Of a stretch of DNA of 7,357 nt, positions 1 through 7,325 are shown one piece after another. Both the position numbers and the translations under genes were made by a program. This stretch comes from Nitrospinota bacterium. Lineage in GTDB: Bacteria > Nitrospinota > Nitrospinia > Nitrospinales > Nitrospinaceae. A model generated the notes under the pieces. It worked only from the letters and a program-made list of their open reading frames with translations, was not told the origin of the DNA and did no database searches. How positions within the stretch are numbered: the first letter of the stretch is position 1; each line of letters starts with the position of its first letter. The DNA lies in assembly GCA_027298165.1 (NCBI GenBank), contig JAPUGN010000214.1, positions 1 to 7,357 of the forward strand, written 5' to 3'.

Positions 1-100
1 GCAATAACAGGAATTTGTTGGCATCGTTGCACACAATCTGCCACTCCTTGAAATCGCTTTTGACGATCCCTTGGTCGTAATCGATATCGATGATGTTCAT
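1..100 (-). CDS. Unrecognised protein, N-terminal fragment cut by the left edge
   Basis: An open frame on the minus strand begins with ATG at 98-100 and runs off the left edge without a stop. It encodes about 33 residues beginning MNIIDIDYDQG and containing one Cys. GGAG (CTCC on the plus strand at 111-114) lies 10 nt upstream of the ATG, which supports this start. The frame is open back to the stop codon of the protease gene, so a GTG at 125-127 is possible but has no ribosome site. It follows the protease after 45 nt in the same direction and could be the next operon member. There is no signal peptide and no motif I recognise, so no function is proposed. Confidence 0.5.
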   Translation of the reverse strand, partial: MNIIDIDYDQGIVKSDFKEWQIVCNDANKFLLL

Positions 101-145
101 TACCGCTTCACTCCAGTCCAAGACCACCCGGCACGGGTTTAAGGT

Positions 146-1720
146 TCAATAATGGTGTATGTCTTCCGCCAGCTCTCTCGCTTTGGCCAGGGCGTGGCCC
201 TTGCTCGGTTGAGGCGGATTGTTGATGGCCATTTTAGCAAAATCCACCAGCAGATCGGTTTCCTCGTTGATCGTTTTGCCTTTTTTCTTTAGAAATTTCT
301 GAAGCTCCGATTCCTTCACCACGATGGTCCGGCCCGCCGGGATCCCGGCGGATTTTTTATTGTCCGGCGGCGGATCGTTGGCCAGGCCGGTGATGTCCCA
401 CTCAATTCTAATTTCCGGAAGGATTCCGTGGATGGTGATGTCGATGCCCGAAGGCGTGTAATATTTGGACGTGGTGAGGCGCATGCCGGACCCGTCGCTC
501 ATGCGGAAAATAGTCTGGACCGATCCCTTGCCGTAGGAGTGTTCTCCCAGGATCAGCGCTTTCCCGGAATCTTTGAGGGAACCCGCGACAATTTCCGAGG
601 CGCTGGCGCTGTGGTTGTTGATTAACACCGCCAGCGGTTTTTTGTTCCAACGCTCGTCGTACAGGGCTTCATAGGTTTGCTTGTCGTCCCGGTCGCGCCC
701 CTGCGTGTAAACGATCAACTGCCCTTCCTCGAGGAAGTGGCTGGCCACCTTGACGGATTGGTTCAGCAGACCGCCGGGGTTGTTGCGCAGGTCCAGAATG
801 AGCGCCTGGATATCGTCCCGTTTTCCCTGTTCGAGGGCTTCTTCCAGCTGGTCGTTGGTTTGCTTGGAAAAGCTGCTGATGCGGATGTACCCCGTGTGGT
901 CCCCCAGGTTTTTATATTGAACCGTTTCGATGGAGATAATTTCACGCGTCAGTGTGGTCAGCTGGGTCACCTTGGTGGAGGGCCGGTAGACATCGATCTC
1001 CACCTGGGTGTTGGGGTAGCCCCTCAGCTTGGCAGCCAGCTCCTGAATCTGCAGGCCCTTCACTTCCTGCCCGTCCACCCGCGTAATGATGTCTTCGGCG
1101 AGAATGCCCGCCCGGGCCGAGGGGGAGTTTTTGATGATCCGCACCACGGTCAATTTGTTGTCCACCAAGGTGATGACCATGCCCACCCCTCCGTACTGGC
1201 CCTCGGTGTCCCGCATGGACGCTTCAAATTCCTGCGGGTTCATGTAAACCGAATAGGGGTCCAGGGAATCCATCAGGCCGAGGATGCTCGCCCTCTCCAG
1301 ATCTTTTTTGGACACTTTGCCCTGGAACTCACGTTGCAGGAAATCGAAAACTCCACGCAGGGCCTGCATGTTTTCATCTTTGTTGAAGGTCAAACGGTAG
1401 CTGTACTGCTTGCCGTTTTTCTCGAGCACCTGCCCGGAATAGACGGGGGACACGGAAAGGTTTTCTTTTTCCACCTGGAGGATCATTTCGGCAATCGCGG
1501 CGGTGAACAGTTTTTTGTAATCGGGCGGGTACACGTAATTGCCGGCCACCAACTGCATCACTTCCTCGAATATTTCCAGATCGTGGTTGAAAAATCCGGC
1601 GTGGGCGGGACGGTCCTGGAACGGTCCGCTGGATTGAATCCCCAACGGGTTGGTCCAAACCAATGCGAGAAAAACGAAAGTTATTCCCCATAAAAATTTT
1701 CGGCGGCGGATTGAGTGCAT
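146..1720 (-). CDS. S41-family C-terminal processing peptidase (CtpA-like) with PDZ domain
   Basis: This is a 524-residue exported serine protease of the CtpA/Prc family, which cuts envelope proteins near their C-termini. Residues 9-27 form a hydrophobic signal or anchor after an RRRK patch. The PDZ domain lies at about 172-260 (GGVG at 177-180). The catalytic core is about 265-440: LRNNPGG (311-317), SASASE (371-376) with probable nucleophile Ser373, and YGKGSVQ (396-402) with general base Lys398. The 25-residue Ser-Lys spacing matches Prc (S452/K477). The protein is longer than the usual roughly 430 residues for two reasons. About 65 extra residues (near 80-145) sit between the first helices and the LDPYS motif (153-157), and a polar tail follows about residue 445. 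The ATG starts 11 nt after the DsbA-like gene stop with no clear Shine-Dalgarno, suggesting translational coupling. The stop is TGA at 146-148. The family call is secure; the substrate is unknown. Confidence 0.95.
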   Translation of the reverse strand: MHSIRRRKFLWGITFVFLALVWTNPLGIQSSGPFQDRPAHAGFFNHDLEIFEEVMQLVAGNYVYPPDYKKLFTAAIAEMILQVEKENLSVSPVYSGQVLEKNGKQYSYRLTFNKDENMQALRGVFDFLQREFQGKVSKKDLERASILGLMDSLDPYSVYMNPQEFEASMRDTEGQYGGVGMVITLVDNKLTVVRIIKNSPSARAGILAEDIITRVDGQEVKGLQIQELAAKLRGYPNTQVEIDVYRPSTKVTQLTTLTREIISIETVQYKNLGDHTGYIRISSFSKQTNDQLEEALEQGKRDDIQALILDLRNNPGGLLNQSVKVASHFLEEGQLIVYTQGRDRDDKQTYEALYDERWNKKPLAVLINNHSASASEIVAGSLKDSGKALILGEHSYGKGSVQTIFRMSDGSGMRLTTSKYYTPSGIDITIHGILPEIRIEWDITGLANDPPPDNKKSAGIPAGRTIVVKESELQKFLKKKGKTINEETDLLVDFAKMAINNPPQPSKGHALAKARELAEDIHHY

Positions 1721-1731
1721 TGTATTCAGTA

Positions 1732-2388
1732 TTATGGTTTGAGAATCGAGTTAAAAATAACTTCCAGATTGTCCGTCATCTTGTCGATACTGCCCCCGGA
1801 AATTCTCGGCGACACTCTGAGGGTTTTGTTAATGATCACCGTCGGCGTTTCCTCGCCCTGGTATTTTTCCCACAAGGCCAGCGACTGTTGTACCTTGGTC
1901 TTGATGCTGGCCGACTTCATGCCTTCCATCATTTCCTTTTCGATACCATAATCCCGGGCCAGAAGTTTAATGACCCGCGGCTGGAAGATGTTGATTTGCA
2001 ACTCGAAATTGGTGTTAAACAGCTCCTGGGTGAATTTCTCTTCCACTCCCTGCTCGTCGGAAATGTAAAACGCCATCGCCGGATAGGGGTTTTGCTTGCC
2101 CCAGTAAATCGGCGATTTTTTGTGCAGGAGTTTTCCCTTGAATTTTTTATGGAGCCGCTGGGACGATTTCAGAAAATGGTAACAATGGCCGCAGGAGTAA
2201 TTGAAGAACTCCAGCATTTCGATCTGCCGGGCCCCTTTGAGGCCGTCGGTTTTGCCCACCAGTTGATATTTGCCCTCGATTCCGGGCACCTTATCCAATT
2301 TGACCTTCGGGGCTTGGCCTTCCTGGGTGGACCCGCCGGAGGGGATTAAAAGCATGCAGGCAACCATTAACGCTGTGGCGTATTTCAT
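1732..2388 (-). CDS. DsbA-family thiol:disulfide oxidoreductase (CGHC active site)
   Basis: This 218-residue exported thioredoxin-fold protein probably makes or reshuffles disulfides in the periplasm. A short basic n-region and hydrophobic stretch (2-16) form a Sec signal, with cleavage likely near residue 20. The active site lies in EFFNYSCGHCYHF (60-72), with Cys66 and Cys69. The expected cis-proline is Pro182 in ETPTV, and a helical insertion lies between them as in DsbA. E. coli DsbA has CPHC in the same context; the CGHC here resembles protein disulfide isomerase. The frame stays open upstream to 2679, but those residues overlap the heme gene and look non-coding. The ATG at 2388 has GGGAGAG about 5 nt upstream and gives a proper signal peptide. 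The gene lies 79 nt after the heme lipoprotein gene and 11 nt before the protease gene. Its partners are inferred only from position; the heme protein's cysteines are one possible client. Confidence 0.9.
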   Translation of the reverse strand: MKYATALMVACMLLIPSGGSTQEGQAPKVKLDKVPGIEGKYQLVGKTDGLKGARQIEMLEFFNYSCGHCYHFLKSSQRLHKKFKGKLLHKKSPIYWGKQNPYPAMAFYISDEQGVEEKFTQELFNTNFELQINIFQPRVIKLLARDYGIEKEMMEGMKSASIKTKVQQSLALWEKYQGEETPTVIINKTLRVSPRISGGSIDKMTDNLEVIFNSILKP

Positions 2389-2419
2389 GAACTCTCCCAA
2401 TAAGATTGGTGTTACTTCT

Positions 2420-2448
2420 ATTATATGAAAAAAAAGGGCCTTTGCGCC
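2420..2448 (-). promoter_or_regulatory. Candidate internal promoter (TATAAT) before the DsbA-like gene
   Basis: A perfect TATAAT (minus strand, plus positions 2420-2425) lies 32 nt upstream of the ATG, so a transcript would begin near 2413 with a leader of about 25 nt. No good -35 element sits 16-18 nt away (GGCGCA at 17 nt). The spacer contains a run of eight T. This may be a weak or activator-dependent internal promoter for the last operon genes, or chance in an AT-rich gap. Confidence 0.3.
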
Positions 2449-2467
2449 ATCTCTTCTGCAGAAAAAA

Positions 2468-3808
2468 TCAATGGCGGATTCGGGGCCAATACCGGCTGAA
2501 ATTGAATTTTGGGCTGTGTTTTTTGACGTGGCACCGTCCGCAGGCCGCGTGGGCCTCCTTCGCGAATCCCCCTTGCGGGTTTTGGGAATGTGCTTGGCGT
2601 GCCCCGTGGCACATTTCGCATTGCACGTTCTTGAGTTCCGGTGTGTCAATCTCGCTGATAAACCCGCCCGGTTGTCCAAAGCCGGTGGTATGGCAGATCA
2701 GGCATTCCGGGTCGAACGATTTGTTGACTTCCTGCAGGCCCCGATACGCACGGCCATGGCCGGACTGCGACCAGACGGCATGTTCCTTCGCGTGGCAGAT
2801 CTGGCAGGTCTGTTCGGTCGCGAATACCCGCTCGTGCTTATTCTGGCGCTTGGCGGCCAAAGTCGCCATGAACAGCTCTTCGACTTTCGCGTTGTAAGCG
2901 TCATACAACTGCGTCATTTCCGGATCCATCGGCGCTTTCGACCCCAGCCGGACCATTTTCTGTTGGTACGTTTTTTCTCCGTCCGGATTAATGCGGACCC
3001 GTAATTCTCCCATTTTCTGCCCCAGCGGGCCGGGCTGAACGAAAATTTTTCCTGCCCGGTATACCGGAACCATGTCGATCTCATCGCTGTCTTTTTCGAT
3101 GTGGCCGTTGATGACCACATCCACGCCGGACATCTCCAGAAACGTCAATCCCTTTTCGCGGGTCATGTGGGTGAGGACCACCACCAGATCCGGCCTCTCG
3201 CTTTGACGGGCTTGTTCCAGTTGCGCCTGCAAGGCCGCCCGGGGATCGCTCAGCGATACGTTGGAATCGGACGAGGTATAAAAAAGATCGGGGTCGGCCA
3301 CGGCGGTGATGAGTACTTTCAAACCGTTGTCCAAAACCCGGGTCCGGGAAGCGGGAAGGGTGAGTCCTTCCAAATGCAGGTTGGCCGCCACCCACGGGAT
3401 GTTTTGGATGCCGCTGAGAAACTCGTTGCCGTACAGCAGGTCCTTGTCGCCCAGGGTCACCGCGTCGTACTTCATTTTCGCCAGGGCCTGCATCAGAGTG
3501 CGCGCCTTGAGTCGGCCCTGCCGGGTTGATCCCTTGAAGTTGTCTCCGACATCGACAAGCAATGTGTTGGGCTCCTGCGAGATCGCCTGTTTCAGGTAGC
3601 TCATCCGGCGTTCGATGCCGCCCTGGTCCTCCTCCTGATCGCAACCGCAGGGCTTGAGCTCGCCAAGGACGTTACCCGAATACACAATTAAAAGTTCACC
3701 GGACCGCGATTCGGTGGGCTCGGGAAGGGCGGTACATCCCATCATCAGAGCAATTATCAGACTGGCGGCTGTTCTGAAGGCGTTTTGGATTTTGTTGGGC
3801 GGGTTCAA
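2468..3808 (-). CDS. UshA-like metallophosphatase-fold lipoprotein fused to a tetraheme cytochrome c domain
   Basis: This 446-residue protein has two parts. Residues 1-25 are a signal with a lipobox-like LMMGC (Cys25 lipidated, by inference). Residues 38-285 resemble the 5'-nucleotidase/UshA calcineurin-like fold, keeping VDVGDNF (85-91), LGDKDLLYG (119-127), VVLTHM (210-215) and NGHIE (234-238). Several metal ligands are altered: the first DxH is SGNVLG (44-49) and the usual GNHE is GDKD. LKPCGC (51-56) followed by GGIERR (63-68) is a further conserved-looking element. Residues 330-431 contain four CxxCH heme sites, at 335-339, 369-373, 397-401 and 423-427. With HAVW and SGHGRAY spacing and possible axial His343, 351, 407, 420 and 431, this part resembles the cytochrome c-554 group. 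The start is TTG, with AAAGGA 6 nt upstream; no ATG before residue 22 keeps the signal. It is the first gene of the minus-strand cluster. The natural substrate and electron partner are unknown. Confidence 0.88.
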   Translation of the reverse strand: MNPPNKIQNAFRTAASLIIALMMGCTALPEPTESRSGELLIVYSGNVLGELKPCGCDQEEDQGGIERRMSYLKQAISQEPNTLLVDVGDNFKGSTRQGRLKARTLMQALAKMKYDAVTLGDKDLLYGNEFLSGIQNIPWVAANLHLEGLTLPASRTRVLDNGLKVLITAVADPDLFYTSSDSNVSLSDPRAALQAQLEQARQSERPDLVVVLTHMTREKGLTFLEMSGVDVVINGHIEKDSDEIDMVPVYRAGKIFVQPGPLGQKMGELRVRINPDGEKTYQQKMVRLGSKAPMDPEMTQLYDAYNAKVEELFMATLAAKRQNKHERVFATEQTCQICHAKEHAVWSQSGHGRAYRGLQEVNKSFDPECLICHTTGFGQPGGFISEIDTPELKNVQCEMCHGARQAHSQNPQGGFAKEAHAACGRCHVKKHSPKFNFSRYWPRIRH

Positions 3809-3822
3809 GAGGGGTCCTTTCT
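3806..3822 (-). promoter_or_regulatory. Ribosome binding site fixing a TTG start for the heme lipoprotein
   Basis: On the minus strand AGAAAGGA is followed by six bases (CCCCTC) and then TTG at 3806-3808. The strong site and good spacing support TTG as the true start, and only this start gives a complete lipoprotein signal. Confidence 0.7.
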
Positions 3823-3850
3823 AGGTTAGGAATCAAACCCTGAGTTAATG

Positions 3851-3879
3851 ATTTTACAACAACCTCCAGCCGTTGGGAA
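3851..3879 (-). promoter_or_regulatory. Candidate sigma70-type promoter for the heme lipoprotein/DsbA/protease cluster
   Basis: The minus strand shows TTCCCA (-35, plus positions 3874-3879, 4 of 6 consensus bases), a 17-nt spacer, and TAAAAT (-10, 3851-3856, 5 of 6). A transcript would begin near 3844, leaving a leader of roughly 36 nt that includes the Shine-Dalgarno. The match is moderate and rests on motif and position only. Confidence 0.35.
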
Positions 3880-4000
3880 ATGAAAGAGATCCCGGAAAAC
3901 GGCGGTTTTTACGGCATTCGGTTTCATTTTCACGGAAAAGAAGTTAGTATAGATGAAAGGCGCAACCTTCTTTCACAACTGCACTTCTCTGGCAAGGATC

Positions 4001-4882
4001 ATGGCCGCACGCAAATCCGAAATTCACATGCACTCCATCTTTTCCGACGGCGAATTTTCGCCGGCGGAATTGATCGGCATCGGCAAGCAAAATGGCGTGG
4101 GTATCATGGCCCTCACCGATCACGACACCTTTGCGGGCCTCCCGGAGTTCATTGACGCTGCGAAGGATTCCGATATTATCGCGTTTCCCGGCATCGAGAT
4201 CACCGTGCAGTACCGCAATTTCAACCTGCATCTGTTGTCCTACTTTAAATCGCTGGAGTCCGTTCTACCGGAGTTGTGGAGCCGTGTCGAAAAAATGAAG
4301 GAGGCCCGGGAAGAACGCATGCATCAACTGATCGAGAACATCAATGAAGTGATTCCCGAACGGTTCCGGGGTGCTGTCACCTTCGACAACGTAAAGAAAG
4401 GGTCGGAAGGGGTGCTGGCGCGGCCGCATCTGGCGCGCGAGATGGTCCGGCTGGGAATCGTCAAATCCACCAACGAGGCGTTCGACAAATACCTGGTCAA
4501 ATACAATATCGAAAAGGAAAACCTGAAGATCGAAGTAGCCCTGAGCATGGTGCGCGAAAGTAAGGGTGTGCCGGTCATCGCGCATCCCGGTGAGCGAACC
4601 TACTCGCTGTACAATCCCGATAAAGGCAGAAAACAGGAAGACGTGCCGGGGATGGTGGAGGAATTAAAGGCCCAAGGCCTGCTCGGTCTGGAATGCATCT
4701 ATCCCCACCATGAAAGAACCGGCAAGGTGCAATATTTCCTCGACCTGGCCGACGAGTACGGCATGATCCCCACCGGCAGCCGTGATTTCCACGGCTTCAC
4801 CACCTACCAGACGACGGATTTGCTGGGCACCACCAAAATGGACGACTCGTTCCTCCCGCGCTTTCAGGAAGTCTGGGGCTAA
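4001..4882 (+). CDS. PHP-domain phosphoesterase, YciV/RNase AM type
   Basis: This 293-residue cytoplasmic metal-dependent phosphoesterase belongs to the group of E. coli YciV (RNase AM) and of the 3',5'-nucleoside bisphosphate phosphatases. Counted from the ATG at 4001, the PHP metal ligands are all present: HMH (9-11) with SDG (15-17), TDHD (39-42), PGIE (63-66), RPH (141-143), AHPG (194-197) and the final RDFHG (261-265). The length equals my recollection of YciV. An in-frame ATG at 3953 would add 16 non-conserved residues. I prefer 4001 because PHP proteins begin just before HxH and because AAGGA lies directly upstream, although its 2-nt spacing is poor. Neither start has an ideal ribosome site. 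The gene stands alone, divergent from the heme lipoprotein and convergent with ruvB. The pAp/RNA 5'-end substrate is inferred from family membership. Confidence 0.9.
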   Translation: MAARKSEIHMHSIFSDGEFSPAELIGIGKQNGVGIMALTDHDTFAGLPEFIDAAKDSDIIAFPGIEITVQYRNFNLHLLSYFKSLESVLPELWSRVEKMKEAREERMHQLIENINEVIPERFRGAVTFDNVKKGSEGVLARPHLAREMVRLGIVKSTNEAFDKYLVKYNIEKENLKIEVALSMVRESKGVPVIAHPGERTYSLYNPDKGRKQEDVPGMVEELKAQGLLGLECIYPHHERTGKVQYFLDLADEYGMIPTGSRDFHGFTTYQTTDLLGTTKMDDSFLPRFQEVWG

Positions 4883-4953
4883 TCCGCTCCATCATCTGAA
4901 TAGGAATCTTTTTATAACCCCGCCGTAGGCATACTCAGAAGAACAACAAAATT

Positions 4954-4974
4954 CCCCTCCTTACCAAGGAGGGG
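4954..4974. repeat. Inverted repeat A: perfect 9-bp stem, possible terminator of the ruv operon
   Basis: CCCCTCCTT (4954-4962), loop ACC, AAGGAGGGG (4966-4974) form a perfect hairpin. On the minus strand the stem is followed by AATTTTGTTGTTCTT, so it could stop transcripts leaving ruvB about 125 nt downstream of its stop codon. On the plus strand no T-run follows. The sequence resembles small palindromes scattered through many bacterial genomes, so it may be an inserted repeat serving as a terminator. Confidence 0.65.
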
Positions 4975-5013
4975 ATACAGGGGAGCTTATGACAACTCCA
5001 CCCCTCACCTCAA

Positions 5014-5045
5014 TCCTCTCCCCATGAGGGGAGAGGAGATTTTTT
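5014..5045 (+). terminator. Probable intrinsic terminator downstream of the PHP gene (inverted repeat B)
   Basis: TCCTCTCCCC (5014-5023), loop ATGA, GGGGAGAGGA (5028-5037) make a perfect 10-bp, GC-rich stem. Three bases later on the plus strand comes a run of six T (5040-5045). It lies about 130 nt past the PHP stop. The short gap between stem and T-run is not ideal. The preceding CCCCTCACCTCAATCC is typical of a dispersed palindromic repeat, so the terminator may derive from one. Confidence 0.55.
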
Positions 5046-5052
5046 ATTTGGC

Positions 5053-5071
5053 TCCCCCTTGTAAAGGGGGA
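5053..5071. repeat. Inverted repeat C: perfect 8-bp G/C-run hairpin
   Basis: TCCCCCTT (5053-5060), loop GTA, AAGGGGGA (5064-5071) form a perfect stem, followed by ATGGGGGGATT. It lies 27 nt beyond the ruvB stop. Neither side has a T-run, so it is not a classical intrinsic terminator, but it could block exonucleases at the ruv mRNA 3' end. Its arms echo repeat A. Confidence 0.6.
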
Positions 5072-5098
5072 TGGGGGGATTCTTCCTTCTGCAATGTT

Positions 5099-6142
<1,044 letters not shown>

Positions 6143-6145
<3 letters not shown>

Positions 6146-6156
6146 ATTTTCCTTTA
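6143..6156 (-). promoter_or_regulatory. ruvB ribosome binding site overlapping the ruvA stop codon
   Basis: On the minus strand the ruvA stop TAA runs into AAAGGA, followed by AAAT and the ruvB ATG at 6143-6145. The overlap fixes the ruvB start and indicates translational coupling. Confidence 0.7.
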
Positions 6157-6759
6157 AGACAAACAGTTCAGACTGTCGCGAATCAAGTCTTCCAGCAAGG
6201 GTTTCGGCTCGTCCCGCCAGACTTTCTTGAGGGCTTGCTCCGCCTGCGCCTTTTTGTATCCGAGGTTGACCAGCGCCGACACCGCGTCGTCACGAAGACC
6301 ATTACCGGGAGCGCTCCCGGGCGCACCGGCGGAAGCCGTCTCCGGCTCCAGGCTCATTTCCGATAACTTGTCTTTGAGTTCCAGCGCCAGCCGTTCGGCG
6401 GTTTTGCGCCCCACGCCGGGGATGGTGCTGAGAGTGGAGATATCGTGATTGAACACGGCCTGCGTCAAATCCTTGGCCGACATGCCGGACAGGATGGCGA
6501 TGGCCAACTTCGGGCCGACCTTGTTGATGCGGATCAACAGTTCGAATATCTGCTTGTCGGCATCGTTCACAAATCCGAATAGCTTCAGCGAATCTTCCCG
6601 CAAACGCGTGTGAATGTGCAGGGAGATCGGCGACCCGCACTCCGGCAACTGGTAGTAGGCGGTCAGCGGAATGAATACTTGGTACCCCACGCCCTGCACG
6701 TCCACCACCACCGAGATTGGGGATTTCTGAGTCAGCCGGCCTGAAAGATGCGCGATCAT
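6154..6759 (-). CDS. ruvA: Holliday junction DNA-binding protein RuvA
   Basis: This 201-residue protein, close to the 203 of E. coli RuvA, forms tetramers that hold the Holliday junction flat and load RuvB. Domain I is an OB fold (1-63), beginning MIAHLSG and carrying the acidic pin pair Glu55-Asp56 in LREDS, which keeps the strands apart. Domain II has two helix-hairpin-helix motifs, around INKVGPKLA (78-86) and [12 protein letters not shown] (113-124). A flexible Gly/Ala/Pro-rich linker (about 138-154) leads to domain III (155-196), with [15 protein letters not shown], which contacts RuvB. The ATG is 6 nt after the ruvC stop, and GGGAG inside the end of ruvC serves as its ribosome site. All expected elements are intact. 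Confidence 0.97.
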   Translation of the reverse strand: MIAHLSGRLTQKSPISVVVDVQGVGYQVFIPLTAYYQLPECGSPISLHIHTRLREDSLKLFGFVNDADKQIFELLIRINKVGPKLAIAILSGMSAKDLTQAVFNHDISTLSTIPGVGRKTAERLALELKDKLSEMSLEPETASAGAPGSAPGNGLRDDAVSALVNLGYKKAQAEQALKKVWRDEPKPLLEDLIRDSLNCLS

Positions 6760-6765
6760 ATCCAG

Positions 6766-7263
6766 TCACACTCCCGTTTTGAGGCGCGCCCGCGCCCGAT
6801 ACGAATGCAGATGACAGATGGCGACCGCCAGCGCGTCCGACGCATCCAGCGGTTCCGGTTTTTCCTTGAGTTTCAAAAGCGCCGTGACCATATCCTGCAC
6901 CTGATGCTTGTCCGCGCGTCCGTAACCGACCACCGACTGCTTCACCTCCAGCGGTGTGTATTCCGCCAGCGCGATATCGGTATTGACCGCGGCGAGCAGG
7001 GCGACCCCGCGTGTCTGTCCCAGCTTGATGGTCGATTTGGCGTTGACCGCGAAAAACACGTCCTCCACCGCCACCGCGTCCGGCCGGTAATCCTCGAGCA
7101 CCGCGATCAATCCGTCGTAGATGGTTTTCAAACGGTGGGCGAACGGGGTTTTGGATTTGCTCTTGATGATCCCGAAGTGGACGGGGATCAGCCCGCCGCC
7201 GGCTTCTTCGACAATGCCGTAACCGGTGCAGAGGCTTCCGGGATCGATTCCCATGACGCGCAT
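6766..7263 (-). CDS. ruvC: Crossover junction endodeoxyribonuclease RuvC (Holliday junction resolvase)
   Basis: This 165-residue RNase H-fold nuclease acts as a dimer and nicks symmetric strands of a Holliday junction held by RuvAB. The four acidic metal ligands are present: Asp7 in MGIDPGS, Glu67 in AVEDVFF, and Asp140/Asp143 in LDASDALA, matching E. coli D7, E66, D138 and D141. The N-terminal MRVMGIDPGS fits the family start. AGGA lies 8 nt upstream of the ATG at 7261-7263. The basic C-terminal tail (RARARLK) is usual. It is first in the compact ruvC-ruvA-ruvB operon, preceded by a stem-loop and a candidate promoter. Confidence 0.97.
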   Translation of the reverse strand: MRVMGIDPGSLCTGYGIVEEAGGGLIPVHFGIIKSKSKTPFAHRLKTIYDGLIAVLEDYRPDAVAVEDVFFAVNAKSTIKLGQTRGVALLAAVNTDIALAEYTPLEVKQSVVGYGRADKHQVQDMVTALLKLKEKPEPLDASDALAVAICHLHSYRARARLKTGV

Positions 7264-7276
7264 AAGGTGGGTCCTA

Positions 7277-7291
7277 GTGGCGAACCGCCAC
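7277..7291. repeat. Short perfect inverted repeat in the ruvC leader
   Basis: GTGGCG, loop AAC, CGCCAC form a 6-bp perfect stem. On the minus strand it ends 13 nt before the ruvC ATG, just upstream of the AGGA ribosome site, and coincides with the predicted start of transcription. No T-run follows on the minus strand, so it does not look like a terminator. A 5' mRNA-stabilising or translation-tuning role is possible. Confidence 0.5.
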
Positions 7292-7296
7292 GGGTG

Positions 7297-7325
7297 ATTT
7301 TAAAACCTTGGTTGGCTGTTGTCGC
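7297..7325 (-). promoter_or_regulatory. Candidate sigma70-type promoter of ruvCAB
   Basis: On the minus strand GCGACA (-35, plus positions 7320-7325, 4 of 6) is followed after exactly 17 nt by TAAAAT (-10, 7297-7302, 5 of 6). Transcription would start near 7290. No clear CTGT-N8-ACAG LexA box overlaps it, so SOS control of the E. coli kind is not visible. Confidence 0.4.

Noticed and set aside
677..1693. Long plus-strand open frame (338 codons) opposite the protease gene
   Set aside because: It lies wholly antisense to a clear S41 protease, its product is rich in His/Val/Leu/Gly with no domain, and its codon pattern mirrors the opposite strand.
1663..2349. Plus-strand open frame of 228 codons opposite the DsbA-like gene
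   Set aside because: It is antisense to a gene with clear active-site motifs and has no ribosome site or recognisable fold.
2454..2463. Palindrome TTCTGCAGAA just after the heme gene stop
   Set aside because: It has no loop and no strong stem, so it is neither a terminator nor a convincing operator on its own.
2389..2679. Upstream extension of the DsbA-like frame
   Set aside because: The added residues overlap the heme gene in another frame and would bury the signal peptide; the ATG at 2388 has a good ribosome site.
4954..5071. CRISPR-like repeat array
   Set aside because: The three hairpins differ in sequence and spacing and lack uniform direct repeats and spacers.
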